Shown in pieces: positions 17,112 through 24,036 of a DNA stretch of 33,549 nt; within the stretch, counting starts at the first letter, position 1, and each line of letters opens with the position of its first letter. The DNA is taken from contig JAEXMB010000070.1 of assembly GCA_023444705.1 (NCBI GenBank), positions 1 to 33,549 on the forward strand, read 5' to 3'. A program made the position numbers and the translations under genes. Below the pieces are notes generated by a model. It was given only the letters and a program-made list of their open reading frames with translations. It did no database searches and was not told the DNA's origin. The stretch comes from Pseudomonadota bacterium (GTDB taxonomy: Bacteria > Pseudomonadota > Alphaproteobacteria > Micavibrionales > UBA2020).

Positions 17112-17860
17112 GCGGCCTGCTTTCGCTGTGCTGCGGGCAGCAGCAACCCGCCCGGCGTCAGGCGGTGTTCAAGTGCGATCAGGCAGGCGGCGTTGAGAAT
17201 ATTGGCGAACACCAGCCAGCCGTCGGGGCTGATCGCGGCAAAGCCAAGCGTTGCGGCGGCGTACCAGAGCTTGGGGTGGTTGTGGTGTTCAGGGCGCGCA
17301 TGGCGCACGTTGGACAGCGTGAGCGCATAGCCGGTGACAAGCAAAGGTGCCAGGATCAGCGCGCTTGCGCCCGTCATCAGCCCAAGGCAGAGCATGCCGC
17401 CCAGCAACCACGTTTCCGCCTGCAGCAGCAACGTCACCAGCGGGTGGCGTTGCGCGCGCGCCCCCGATACGCTGGCCGCCAACATGAAATTCGCCACCGC
17501 AAACAAAATACCCGAACTGCCCTGCAATACCGCCATCGACATGCTGTTGCCGTTAAACTGGCCAAAGCTGATGGTGCCAAGGGTATAAACGCTCGACGCC
17601 AGGCCCAGCACGCCCAGCACGCGCAAGGTCAGGCCGTCGTCATCGATGCTCTGGCGCAAAGCCACGGGCAGCAGGGTGCGGTCAAGACGGCGCGCCATGC
17701 GCAAAACGATGATGAGCAGCGCACAGGCAAAGGCGCAGGCCTGGGCCAATGCGGTGGCCTTGCTGGTATAGATGATGGTGCAGACAGCAAAGCCCAGGGC
17801 AGGGTCGCAGATAAGATCGTGCAGTGCGGCCTGTGCCTGTGAACGTGTCTTCAGCCTCAT
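17108..17860 (-). CDS. Polytopic membrane protein of unknown function
   Basis: A 250-residue protein with about seven hydrophobic segments (for example AVCTIIYTSKATALAQACAF, LRVLGVLGLASSVYTLGT and LLGGMLCLGLMTGASALILA) separated by short charged loops. The N- and C-termini are basic. It is the first gene of a four-gene operon (then a HExxH protein, a 61-residue protein and a DUF423 protein) and shares an ATGA overlap with the second gene. I do not recognise a transporter or enzyme signature. A membrane scaffold or substrate-delivery partner for the peptidase-like protein is one possibility, inferred only from the coupling. Confidence 0.6.
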   Translation of the reverse strand: MRLKTRSQAQAALHDLICDPALGFAVCTIIYTSKATALAQACAFACALLIIVLRMARRLDRTLLPVALRQSIDDDGLTLRVLGVLGLASSVYTLGTISFGQFNGNSMSMAVLQGSSGILFAVANFMLAASVSGARAQRHPLVTLLLQAETWLLGGMLCLGLMTGASALILAPLLVTGYALTLSNVRHARPEHHNHPKLWYAAATLGFAAISPDGWLVFANILNAACLIALEHRLTPGGLLLPAAQRKQAA

Positions 17861-18053
17861 GGAGTACTTTGCGCCCTTTGCCGTCTGATGATGAATGCCT
17901 GTAGATCATATTACGGAAAGTTTAAAATTTTATGTATAATTAAATGTGGCTTTAGGTGGGTATTTATATTTGACATATTAATGTAATTTTGTTAAAAACA
18001 TCGCGCATCGAGACAGGTGAAGGTCCGTCACTTTATCAGCAAGGAATTTGGCC

Positions 18054-18548
18054 ATGACCAAGAATGACTTTTCCAAGGTATTGAAATTAGGCGCTTTATT
18101 TGCCTCCGTGGCCGCTCTTGCAGGTTGTGGCCAGCCGGTGGAACCGCTGAATAGCGAATCCCTGCAGCGCACGGCCGAAGACGTTAAATACGACAGGCAC
18201 CGCGAATATCAGGTGCTGATGGTGCGAAACGGGTGCGAGGTGGGCCGCGAGGTTTTCTTTTCGCACAATGGTCCCAGCAGCAGCGGGCGCCCCTCCGCCG
18301 AAATTATCGCCTTGTGCCCGCCCCCTGCGACGGCGGATATCCAGCCCGACAGGATCAGCGCCGGCCTGACCTTCAACGTTGTGCATAACAGGTTTGGCTG
18401 CGAAGTCGGCAGGCTCAAAGAAGGGCATATGCAACTGGCCATGCTCACGCTCTGCCCCGCGCAAGGCGAGGCAAGTGCTGAACACGCGGTCAGAACGGGC
18501 AAGACGATGACCTCGCAAGTCGTCATCGCCCAGCGCCGTCCCGGTTAA
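18054..18548 (+). CDS. Predicted lipoprotein with duplicated Cys-containing motif
   Basis: A 164-residue protein starting at ATG 18054, with AAGGA 8 bases upstream (a TTG at 18048 is less likely). The lipobox LAGC places the lipidated Cys at residue 25. The mature part contains two similar units: VLMVRNGCEVGR...ALCPPP and NVVHNRFGCEVGR...TLCPAQ. Each has a GCEVGR motif and, 17 to 26 residues later, an LCP motif, so each unit can form its own disulfide. The arrangement looks like an internal duplication of a small periplasmic domain. It is monocistronic: an AT-rich promoter region lies upstream (17880-18053) and a strong terminator follows. No named family is recognised. Confidence 0.75.
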   Translation: MTKNDFSKVLKLGALFASVAALAGCGQPVEPLNSESLQRTAEDVKYDRHREYQVLMVRNGCEVGREVFFSHNGPSSSGRPSAEIIALCPPPATADIQPDRISAGLTFNVVHNRFGCEVGRLKEGHMQLAMLTLCPAQGEASAEHAVRTGKTMTSQVVIAQRRPG

Positions 18549-18568
18549 GACGGTATAGAGACGCATAC

Positions 18569-18598
18569 AAAAAGGCGGGTTGTCTGACCCGCCTTTTT
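18569..18598. terminator. Bidirectional rho-independent terminator between the lipoprotein gene and pheA
   Basis: A perfect 12-base-pair stem AAAAAGGCGGGT (18569-18580) / ACCCGCCTTTTT (18587-18598) with a 6-base loop. It has A and T runs on both flanks and lies between the convergent genes ending at 18548 (plus) and 18614 (minus). Confidence 0.95.
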
Positions 18599-18613
18599 CT
18601 TGTGTGCAGGGGA

Positions 18614-19477
18614 TTAATTTTTCCCGATGCGCTTGCGCGAAGGGTCCTGGGCATAGCTGCCCACCACGCGGATTTCCCTGGCGAAAAATGCCAGTTCTTC
18701 CAGCGCCGCCGCCACGTTGGCGTCTTTTTGATGGCCTTCGACCTCGGCATAGAACAGGGTCGAGGCGAAGGTGCCGCCCGGCATATAGCTTTCAAGCTTG
18801 AGCATATTGACGCCGTTGGTGGCAAAGCCGCCCATCGCCTTGTAGAGCGCGGCAGACACGTTGCGCACGCTGAAGATCAGGCTGGTGACGTAGCGCGTGT
18901 TCTTTTTCGGCGCGCTGACGCTGGTGTCGCGGCTCAGCGCCAGAAAGCGCGTGATATTGTTTTTCTCGTCCGCGATATTGCGCTTGATGATCTTGAGGCC
19001 ATAGATATCGGCGGTGAGCGACGATGCAATCGCGGCCTGATGCTTGTTGCCTTCGCGCGCCACGCGCTCGGCCGCGCCGGCGGTATCGCCGCAGACGACC
19101 TGCTCCCACTTGTTCTCGCGGATGATCTTGCGGCATTGGGGCAGGGCGTGGGTATGGCTCAGCACTTTTTTGATGTCGGCGAATTTCGCACCCTCTACCC
19201 CCAGCAGGCAGTGGTCGATGGGCAGGAAGTATTCGGCGATGAAAGAAAACGGATAGCGCGGCAGCAGATAGTGAATGTCCGCCACGCGGCCCGCGATCGA
19301 ATTGTCGATGGGGATCATCGCAAGATCGGCGCGTCCCTGATTCAGCGCCTCAAACGCGTCAAGAAACGTCGGGCAGGGCAGCGGCGTATAATGCGGATAG
19401 ACGGTGCGGCAGGCGATGTCGGAATAGGCACCCGGGTTGCCCTGAAAGGCGATCTTCTTGTTCTTGTCGGTGGCCAT
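18614..19477 (-). CDS. pheA: Prephenate dehydratase
   Basis: A 287-residue enzyme that converts prephenate to phenylpyruvate in phenylalanine synthesis. The catalytic PDT domain (about 8-190) has IPIDNSIAGRVADIH and the catalytic-site NITRFLAL segment, where the Thr-Arg-Phe motif is intact. A C-terminal ACT domain (about 200-280) for phenylalanine feedback has GVNMLKLESYMPGG; the common ESRP motif reads ESYM here, as in several alphaproteobacterial enzymes. No chorismate mutase domain is fused, so that activity is encoded elsewhere. The start has AAGGGA 6 bases upstream, inside the 3' end of kdsB, and only 3 bases separate the two genes. Confidence 0.95.
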   Translation of the reverse strand: MATDKNKKIAFQGNPGAYSDIACRTVYPHYTPLPCPTFLDAFEALNQGRADLAMIPIDNSIAGRVADIHYLLPRYPFSFIAEYFLPIDHCLLGVEGAKFADIKKVLSHTHALPQCRKIIRENKWEQVVCGDTAGAAERVAREGNKHQAAIASSLTADIYGLKIIKRNIADEKNNITRFLALSRDTSVSAPKKNTRYVTSLIFSVRNVSAALYKAMGGFATNGVNMLKLESYMPGGTFASTLFYAEVEGHQKDANVAAALEELAFFAREIRVVGSYAQDPSRKRIGKN

Positions 19478-19480
19478 CGT

Positions 19481-20239
19481 TTATCCCTTCAGCATCTCGC
19501 GTGCGCGCGCGAGATCGGCGGGCGTGTCGACCCCCAGCGGCACCGTATCGGCCACGGCGATGTCGATGCGCATGCCAAGTGCGAGCGCGCGCAGTTGTTC
19601 AAGCTTCTCGCGCCGTTCCAGCACGCTGGGCGCGCTGGCGACGAAGGTTTCAAGCGCGGCGCGCTGGTAGGCGTAAAGGCCGATATGGTGCAGCAACGGC
19701 CCATCGCCCGAGGGCGCCGTGGTGCGCGTGAAGTAAAGCGCGCGGCCCTGCTTGTCGCCCTTGGCGAAGTCGATTTCCGCCACCGCCTTGACGACGTTGG
19801 GGTTGTTGATTTCTTCCTCGCGCGTGATGACGGCGCCAAGGGTGGCGACATGCACGTCGGGGTTTTCCAGCAGGCGTGCCGCCATGCCGATCAGGCGCGG
19901 GTCGAGCGTGGGCAGGTCGCCCTGCACGTTGATGACGGCGCGGTGCGCGCCGTCTGGGTCCACGCTGGTGAGTGCTGCCAGAATGCGGTCCGAGCCCGAG
20001 GGCAGGTCAGGGTCGGTCAGTACCGCTTCGCCGCCTGCCGCGGTGACGGCGTCATGCACGGCCTGTTCGCTGCAGGCCACGATGACGCGGCCAAGGGCGG
20101 ATTCCTGCGCGCGCCGCATCACATGCACGATCATCGGCGCGCCGTGGATGTCGGCCAGCGGCTTGTCGGGCAGGCGCGTGGCGGCCAGGCGGGCGGGGAT
20201 GAGGATGACAGGGTTGAGGTCTGAAAGGTGTTGCGACAT
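19481..20239 (-). CDS. kdsB: 3-deoxy-manno-octulosonate cytidylyltransferase
   Basis: A 252-residue enzyme that activates Kdo with CTP to CMP-Kdo for lipopolysaccharide inner-core synthesis. The N-terminal nucleotide-binding motif IPARLAATRLPDKPLADI is typical, followed by MIVHVMRRAQESALGRVIVA, LPSGSDRILAAL and the metal-binding VINVQGDLP. Near the C-terminus, IGLYAYQRAALETFV and ERREKLEQLRAL are also family signatures. The normal family length is about 250. It is the first gene of a two-gene operon with pheA, a pairing seen in other alphaproteobacteria. It shows that the organism makes a Kdo-containing outer membrane. Confidence 0.96.
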   Translation of the reverse strand: MSQHLSDLNPVILIPARLAATRLPDKPLADIHGAPMIVHVMRRAQESALGRVIVACSEQAVHDAVTAAGGEAVLTDPDLPSGSDRILAALTSVDPDGAHRAVINVQGDLPTLDPRLIGMAARLLENPDVHVATLGAVITREEEINNPNVVKAVAEIDFAKGDKQGRALYFTRTTAPSGDGPLLHHIGLYAYQRAALETFVASAPSVLERREKLEQLRALALGMRIDIAVADTVPLGVDTPADLARAREMLKG

Positions 20240-20365
20240 GGACGACCCGCAAAAAGCTGTAACGTGAAATTCCTGTGCGCAAAGCTAGCATAGTTTGAAA
20301 TGTAAAAACATGCGCAAATCGGCTAGTGTCGCGGCATCGGGCAACAACCGGCGACAAGGTGGGGC

Positions 20366-21094
20366 ATGTATATTTTTAGTAATCCGTGGGACTGGGCGGC
20401 GCTTGGCTGGTTCGTTGCCGTCTGGGTCGGCTATACCGCCTATGCGCGCCGCGCCGCCATTTACCGCGACAGCCTGACGGCGACGCTTTATGCCTATCGC
20501 ATCGACTGGATGCGCAACATGCTCAATCATGAAAACCGCATTACCGACGTGGCGCTTTTGGGCAACCTGTCATCGATGGTGAACTTTCTGGCCACCACCA
20601 CCATTCTGGTGCTGGCGGGTATCGTGACCATGCTCAGCTCCACCGAAAAGCTGTTGTCGGTGCTTGAAAACCACGCCTACGTCGTGCCCGCCACGCGCGA
20701 GGAAGTGCAGTTCAAACTGCTGGTGCTGGCTGCGATTTTCGTCTTTGCCTTTTTCAAGTTCACCTGGTCGATGCGCCAGCATACCTTTTGCAACATCGTC
20801 ATGGGCGCCATGCCGCTGGTGAGAATGGGCGAGGAAACCGCCGAGCATTACCAGCTGGCCGAATATGCCGCGCGCATTTCGGACCGCGCGGGTAACGAGT
20901 TCAATTATGGCCTGCGCTCTTATTACTTCGCGCTGGCGGTGCTGACATGGTTTCTGGGGCCGTGGACGTTCATCGCCGTCACCACGCTGACGATCTATAT
21001 TCTTTACCGCCGCGAATTCAAATCGGTCACGCTGAAATACCTGCGCAGCGGCCTTGGCCTGCGTGCGGACATGCGCAACCGCGGCGGAAGGTAA
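20366..21094 (+). CDS. DUF599 family membrane protein
   Basis: A 242-residue inner-membrane protein with four hydrophobic segments (near 10-25, 70-95, 115-135 and 190-220). Family-typical features are YRDSLTATLYAYRIDWM, FAFFKFTWSMRQHTFCNI and NYGLRSYYFALAVLTWFLGPW. The function of DUF599 is unknown. The ATG at 20366 has AAGGTGGGG just upstream. It is divergent from kdsB and convergent with the next gene, with only 8 bases between their stops; a short GGCG/CGCC hairpin followed by TTTTTATT at the stop may serve as its terminator. Confidence 0.8.
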   Translation: MYIFSNPWDWAALGWFVAVWVGYTAYARRAAIYRDSLTATLYAYRIDWMRNMLNHENRITDVALLGNLSSMVNFLATTTILVLAGIVTMLSSTEKLLSVLENHAYVVPATREEVQFKLLVLAAIFVFAFFKFTWSMRQHTFCNIVMGAMPLVRMGEETAEHYQLAEYAARISDRAGNEFNYGLRSYYFALAVLTWFLGPWTFIAVTTLTIYILYRREFKSVTLKYLRSGLGLRADMRNRGGR

Positions 21095-21102
21095 GCGCCT
21101 TT

Positions 21103-21843
21103 TTATTCGAAGGTTTTGATGAGGTCCGTCGGCGGCATCAGTGGCCCTGTCTCGGGGCGCAGGCCGACATCGGCGATGCGCGCGTGCAGGCCGCGCGGCA
21201 GGGTTTTTTGCGCCAGCAGGCGCAGTTTCTGGATCGACTTGTCGATGAAGAACAGGTTTTCATCCGTCAGGCGGGCGATGTCGCGGTTGACCGCAACGTA
21301 GTGGCGCAGGCTGTCGCTGCGGTAGGTATCGTCGTATTGGCCCTGCACGGTCATCTCCGCGATCAGTGCGTTGCGCTGGCGCATCAGATGGCACAGATCG
21401 GCGAGGGAGAAATCAAGCAGTGTGAGCAGCTGCACGGTATCAAGCTGGCGACCCGCGCGCGCAAAGACCTCGTGATCGGGCAGGCGCAGGCGGTAGTCAG
21501 CCTCGACCCAGGGTTCAAGCTCCAGCGTGATGTTTTCGTCGCTGTCTTTTTCAAGCAGGGCAGCGGCGCGCAGGGCGTCTTCGGCGCCGGGCACAATCTG
21601 GTCGCGCTTGACGTTGATCAGTCGGCCCAGCAGGGCGACCAGAAAGGCGATGCTGACATTGACGCTTGAAAGCAGGGTGAGGTTGTCGGCTTCCTCGCGG
21701 CGGCTGTCGATGATCGACACGGCGGTCAAGGTCCCTGCCGCCGCCGCGATGGCGGTGGCCAGCAGAACAATGGTCAGCGACGGCGCGCTTTGCAGGGCGG
21801 CGGTGGCGGTTTCTGACAGATATGTCGTGAATGATGCGTCCAT
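21103..21843 (-). CDS. Two-TM membrane protein of unknown function
   Basis: A 246-residue protein. Residues about 20-45 (APSLTIVLLATAIAAAAGTL) and about 60-76 (VNVSIAFLVALLGRLIN) are membrane segments. The remaining 165 residues are soluble and strongly helical, rich in Leu, Asp and Arg (for example FSLADLCHLMRQRNALIAEM and DKSIQKLRLLAQKTL), and probably face the cytoplasm. No motif identifies a function. The ribosome binding site is weak. It follows the secreted-protein gene ending at 21898 by 54 bases on the same strand and may be co-transcribed with it. Confidence 0.6.
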   Translation of the reverse strand: MDASFTTYLSETATAALQSAPSLTIVLLATAIAAAAGTLTAVSIIDSRREEADNLTLLSSVNVSIAFLVALLGRLINVKRDQIVPGAEDALRAAALLEKDSDENITLELEPWVEADYRLRLPDHEVFARAGRQLDTVQLLTLLDFSLADLCHLMRQRNALIAEMTVQGQYDDTYRSDSLRHYVAVNRDIARLTDENLFFIDKSIQKLRLLAQKTLPRGLHARIADVGLRPETGPLMPPTDLIKTFE

Positions 21844-21897
21844 GCTGCCGTTATAGCAGGCATGGCCAGCGCTGGCAAATGATGAGGTCTGGCCTGA

Positions 21898-22599
21898 TTA
21901 CGGGCGCGGTGCGGCCACTGCGGCGGTGGTGGTGCCGGTCACGGCGGGCGTTTCCCCCGTGCTTGCCGCCGCCGGTGCAACAGTGCGCGGCAGGCAGCGG
22001 AAAGAGACGTTGGTGGTGGCAACACCGGGCAGGGGCTGGACAGTCGCGGGCTGACGCACGCATTGCACGGGGCCGTTGCTGCCGGAGATCGAGAAGTTGA
22101 CCTGGCCAAAGGAGGTGCCTTGTTCAGCAAGGATCTGGTCCAGGCGCGCGCGGCGGTCGGGTGCTTGTTCAAGGTAGATCTGCACGCCAAGGGCGCGCAT
22201 GGGAATATCGGGGGTGCCTTCGGCGGTGGTCGCGGTCATCAGGCTGATGGCGGCGGCTTCGGTGATGCGGTTGTTGCCGCAGGCTTCGTTGTAAACGCTG
22301 GTGGTGCTGTTGCGTTTGACCACGCCGATGATGCCAAGGAAGCCGCCGTTGCGGCTGCTGGTTTGCGTGGTTTCCATGCAGGTGGTTTCGTTGAGCGTCG
22401 TGGTGTTGCCGGCATCGCGCGCGCCTGCGCCGCCATTGGTGTCGCCGCGCGTGGTGGTATCGGTGACGGGTGCGGGATCGGCGGGGGCGCTGGTTTCCTG
22501 CGCGTAAGCGGCGCTGCCCATCAGGCTGACGGCGGCGGCCGAGGCGATCAGGCAGCGGCGGATGACGGCGGTCGGATTGAAGGACTGGGACAATGCCAT
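21898..22599 (-). CDS. Secreted low-complexity protein with YNExC domain (paralogue A)
   Basis: A 233-residue protein. The ATG at 22599 is preceded by ACAGG; a GTG at 22617 would add 6 residues but has no ribosome binding site. A signal peptide ends around GSAAYAQ (about residue 34). Next is a Thr/Asn/Gly/Ala-rich linker. A compact Cys-containing segment follows: TTCMETTQTSSRNGG, FLGIIGVVKRNS and SVYNEACG. A helical stretch and a Thr/Ala/Pro-rich C-terminus complete it. The core, from the first Cys to YNEAC, aligns with the neighbouring protein (Cys...GxIGIxGV...YNExC), so the two are paralogues. It is probably exported to the periplasm or surface. No named family is recognised. Confidence 0.65.
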   Translation of the reverse strand: MALSQSFNPTAVIRRCLIASAAAVSLMGSAAYAQETSAPADPAPVTDTTTRGDTNGGAGARDAGNTTTLNETTCMETTQTSSRNGGFLGIIGVVKRNSTTSVYNEACGNNRITEAAAISLMTATTAEGTPDIPMRALGVQIYLEQAPDRRARLDQILAEQGTSFGQVNFSISGSNGPVQCVRQPATVQPLPGVATTNVSFRCLPRTVAPAAASTGETPAVTGTTTAAVAAPRP

Positions 22600-22723
22600 G
22601 TTATTGACCTGTTTCACTTTTTTGATGCCATCCGCAGGGACGGCAAGGGGAATTCTGTAACTGCTTAAAAGAATAACGCGATTCTATTGTTATGTCAATT
22701 AATTATCCATAACTTTTAAAGAG

Positions 22724-22757
22724 AACGCCACCCCCGTGGATATTCAGGGGTGGCGTT
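22724..22757 (-). terminator. Hairpin terminator after secreted paralogue B
   Basis: An 11-base-pair stem (AACGCCACCCC, 22724-22734, with GGGGTGGCGTT, 22747-22757) and a 12-base loop lie just past the stop of the gene at 22782. On the minus strand a weak T-rich stretch (TCTCTTT) follows. The remaining gap (22600-22723) is AT-rich and holds the promoter region of paralogue A. Confidence 0.7.
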
Positions 22758-22781
22758 GATCTTTATCGTCAGCCGAACCGA

Positions 22782-23774
22782 TTAACGGCGGGGCTGAACC
22801 ACGCAGGTGGTCACCGCGGTCGTGCCGGTCGGGCAGCTGCCATCCGCATTGGGGCGGACAGTGGCGACGCGGCTGCGGCCGGTGTTGCCGGTGGTTGCGC
22901 GGGCACGCGGTGCGGTTGCACGGGGCGTTGCCGTGGCAGGTGCGGTGCGCGCACCAGTGTTGAGGTCGACGTTAACAGTCACATCGGTGGTGCTGCGTGC
23001 GGCGCTGGTTGCGCTGGCTTCGCTGAACGACTGGGTGCAGGTGCTGCCCAGAACGTCAAAGGCGCTGCCCACACGGCCATTGCAACGTGCCATCGCGGCA
23101 GAGTAGCCGGTGGTGACCACGGGGATCGCGGTGCCGATGTGTTCGGGGAACAGCTGGCCCAGCGTGGTGATGGCGAGTGCCTGCAGTGCGGGATCTTTCA
23201 CGGTCGCAAGGAAGCCGATGAGGGTTTGGCCCATTTGCGCGCGCGAGCATTGCTCGTTATAGGTGGCGCGTGTGCCGCCAAGACCGACGTTGACGCCTGC
23301 GATGCCGATGTGGCCCGAAGTACCGGTCACAGCCAGGCAGCGGTCAACCGCCGCACCGATTGCGGGGCCGCCAGCATAAGCATAGCTGCGGAAGCTGTTG
23401 ACGATGTCGCCGACGCTCGAGTTGCCGCCGGTTGCATTACCGCCGTAACCGTTACCGCCCGCGCCGCCTTGGCCACCCTGACCACCCTGGCCACCAGCAC
23501 CACCGTTGGCGACGTTGGTGTTGGTATTGGTATTGGTGTTGGTGTTCGTGTTCGTGTTCGTGTTGGTATTGGTATTCGTGTTGTCGATGTCGTTGGTCAC
23601 AGTGGTGCCGGGGCCGACTTCGGGGGGAACAGTGGGGGGTTCATAAGTGGTCTCGGGGGGCACGTAGCCACCGGGGATCTGCTGCGCATGGGCAACGCCC
23701 GCGCCACCGACAGCTGCAAAAGCCAGCGTCGCAGCAGCGGTTGCTTTCAGTACGAATTTGTTGAAGTTGGTCAT
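22782..23774 (-). CDS. Secreted protein with Asn-Thr and Gly-rich repeat tracts (paralogue B)
   Basis: A 330-residue protein starting at ATG 23774, with AAGGGTG about 6 bases upstream (a GTG at 23780 is less likely). The signal peptide ends near GVAHAQQ (about residue 31). A Pro/Glu/Thr-rich segment leads into eleven consecutive Asn-Thr pairs (residues 65-86) and a Gly/Gln-rich run (GGQGGQGGQGG). The folded part (about 120-250) has Cys146, then HIGIAGVNVGLGG and TYNEQC, matching paralogue A. Two further Cys and a basic Ala/Thr/Arg-rich tail follow. The repeat tracts look like flexible spacers on an exported, perhaps surface-exposed protein. No function is known to me. Confidence 0.7.
   Translation of the reverse strand: MTNFNKFVLKATAAATLAFAAVGGAGVAHAQQIPGGYVPPETTYEPPTVPPEVGPGTTVTNDIDNTNTNTNTNTNTNTNTNTNTNTNVANGGAGGQGGQGGQGGAGGNGYGGNATGGNSSVGDIVNSFRSYAYAGGPAIGAAVDRCLAVTGTSGHIGIAGVNVGLGGTRATYNEQCSRAQMGQTLIGFLATVKDPALQALAITTLGQLFPEHIGTAIPVVTTGYSAAMARCNGRVGSAFDVLGSTCTQSFSEASATSAARSTTDVTVNVDLNTGARTAPATATPRATAPRARATTGNTGRSRVATVRPNADGSCPTGTTAVTTCVVQPRR
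23514..23582 (-). repeat. Hexanucleotide tandem repeat encoding (Asn-Thr)11-Asn
   Basis: Twenty-three codons alternate AAC/AAT with ACC/ACG on the minus strand, giving eleven Asn-Thr dipeptides plus one Asn. The unit is 6 bases, so length changes by slippage would keep the reading frame. Synonymous variation among units (AAC/AAT, ACC/ACG) shows the array is not perfectly homogenised. Confidence 0.9.
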
Positions 23775-24036
23775 GTTCACACCCTTGTAAAAGAGAAATT
23801 GTTTAACTTTGCGATCCGACCCTCGCTCCCATCCGTCCGTGCATGGAAGCGAGTCGGAGGAGAAGATCAGCTATGCATAGACATTACGGTAAACCGGAAA
23901 ATATGTCAACTTTGTTTTAACATATTTTCAACTTGCTTAATTACCATATTTAATGTAGTTTCATCACAGAAGTCACGGCCAGCGCCGTTTTTCGCGCGCC
24001 TGCAGGTCGCCCGCTATATATATAAGGTGTGTCATA
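23775..24036. promoter_or_regulatory. AT-rich divergent intergenic region
   Basis: A 262-base gap between secreted paralogue B (minus) and the Ala/Pro-rich membrane protein (plus). The part 23880-23965 is very AT-rich, with repeated CATATTT words, against a GC-rich background, as expected for divergent promoters. No gene is visible and no single -35/-10 pair is convincing. Confidence 0.4.

Noticed and set aside
18602..20224. A 540-codon open frame on the plus strand
   Set aside because: It lies opposite pheA and kdsB, both of which are unmistakable; its composition is typical of antisense frames.
23463..23582. Repeats that might be a CRISPR array
   Set aside because: They are short 6- and 9-base in-frame codon repeats without spacers, encoding Asn-Thr and Gly-Gly-Gln tracts.
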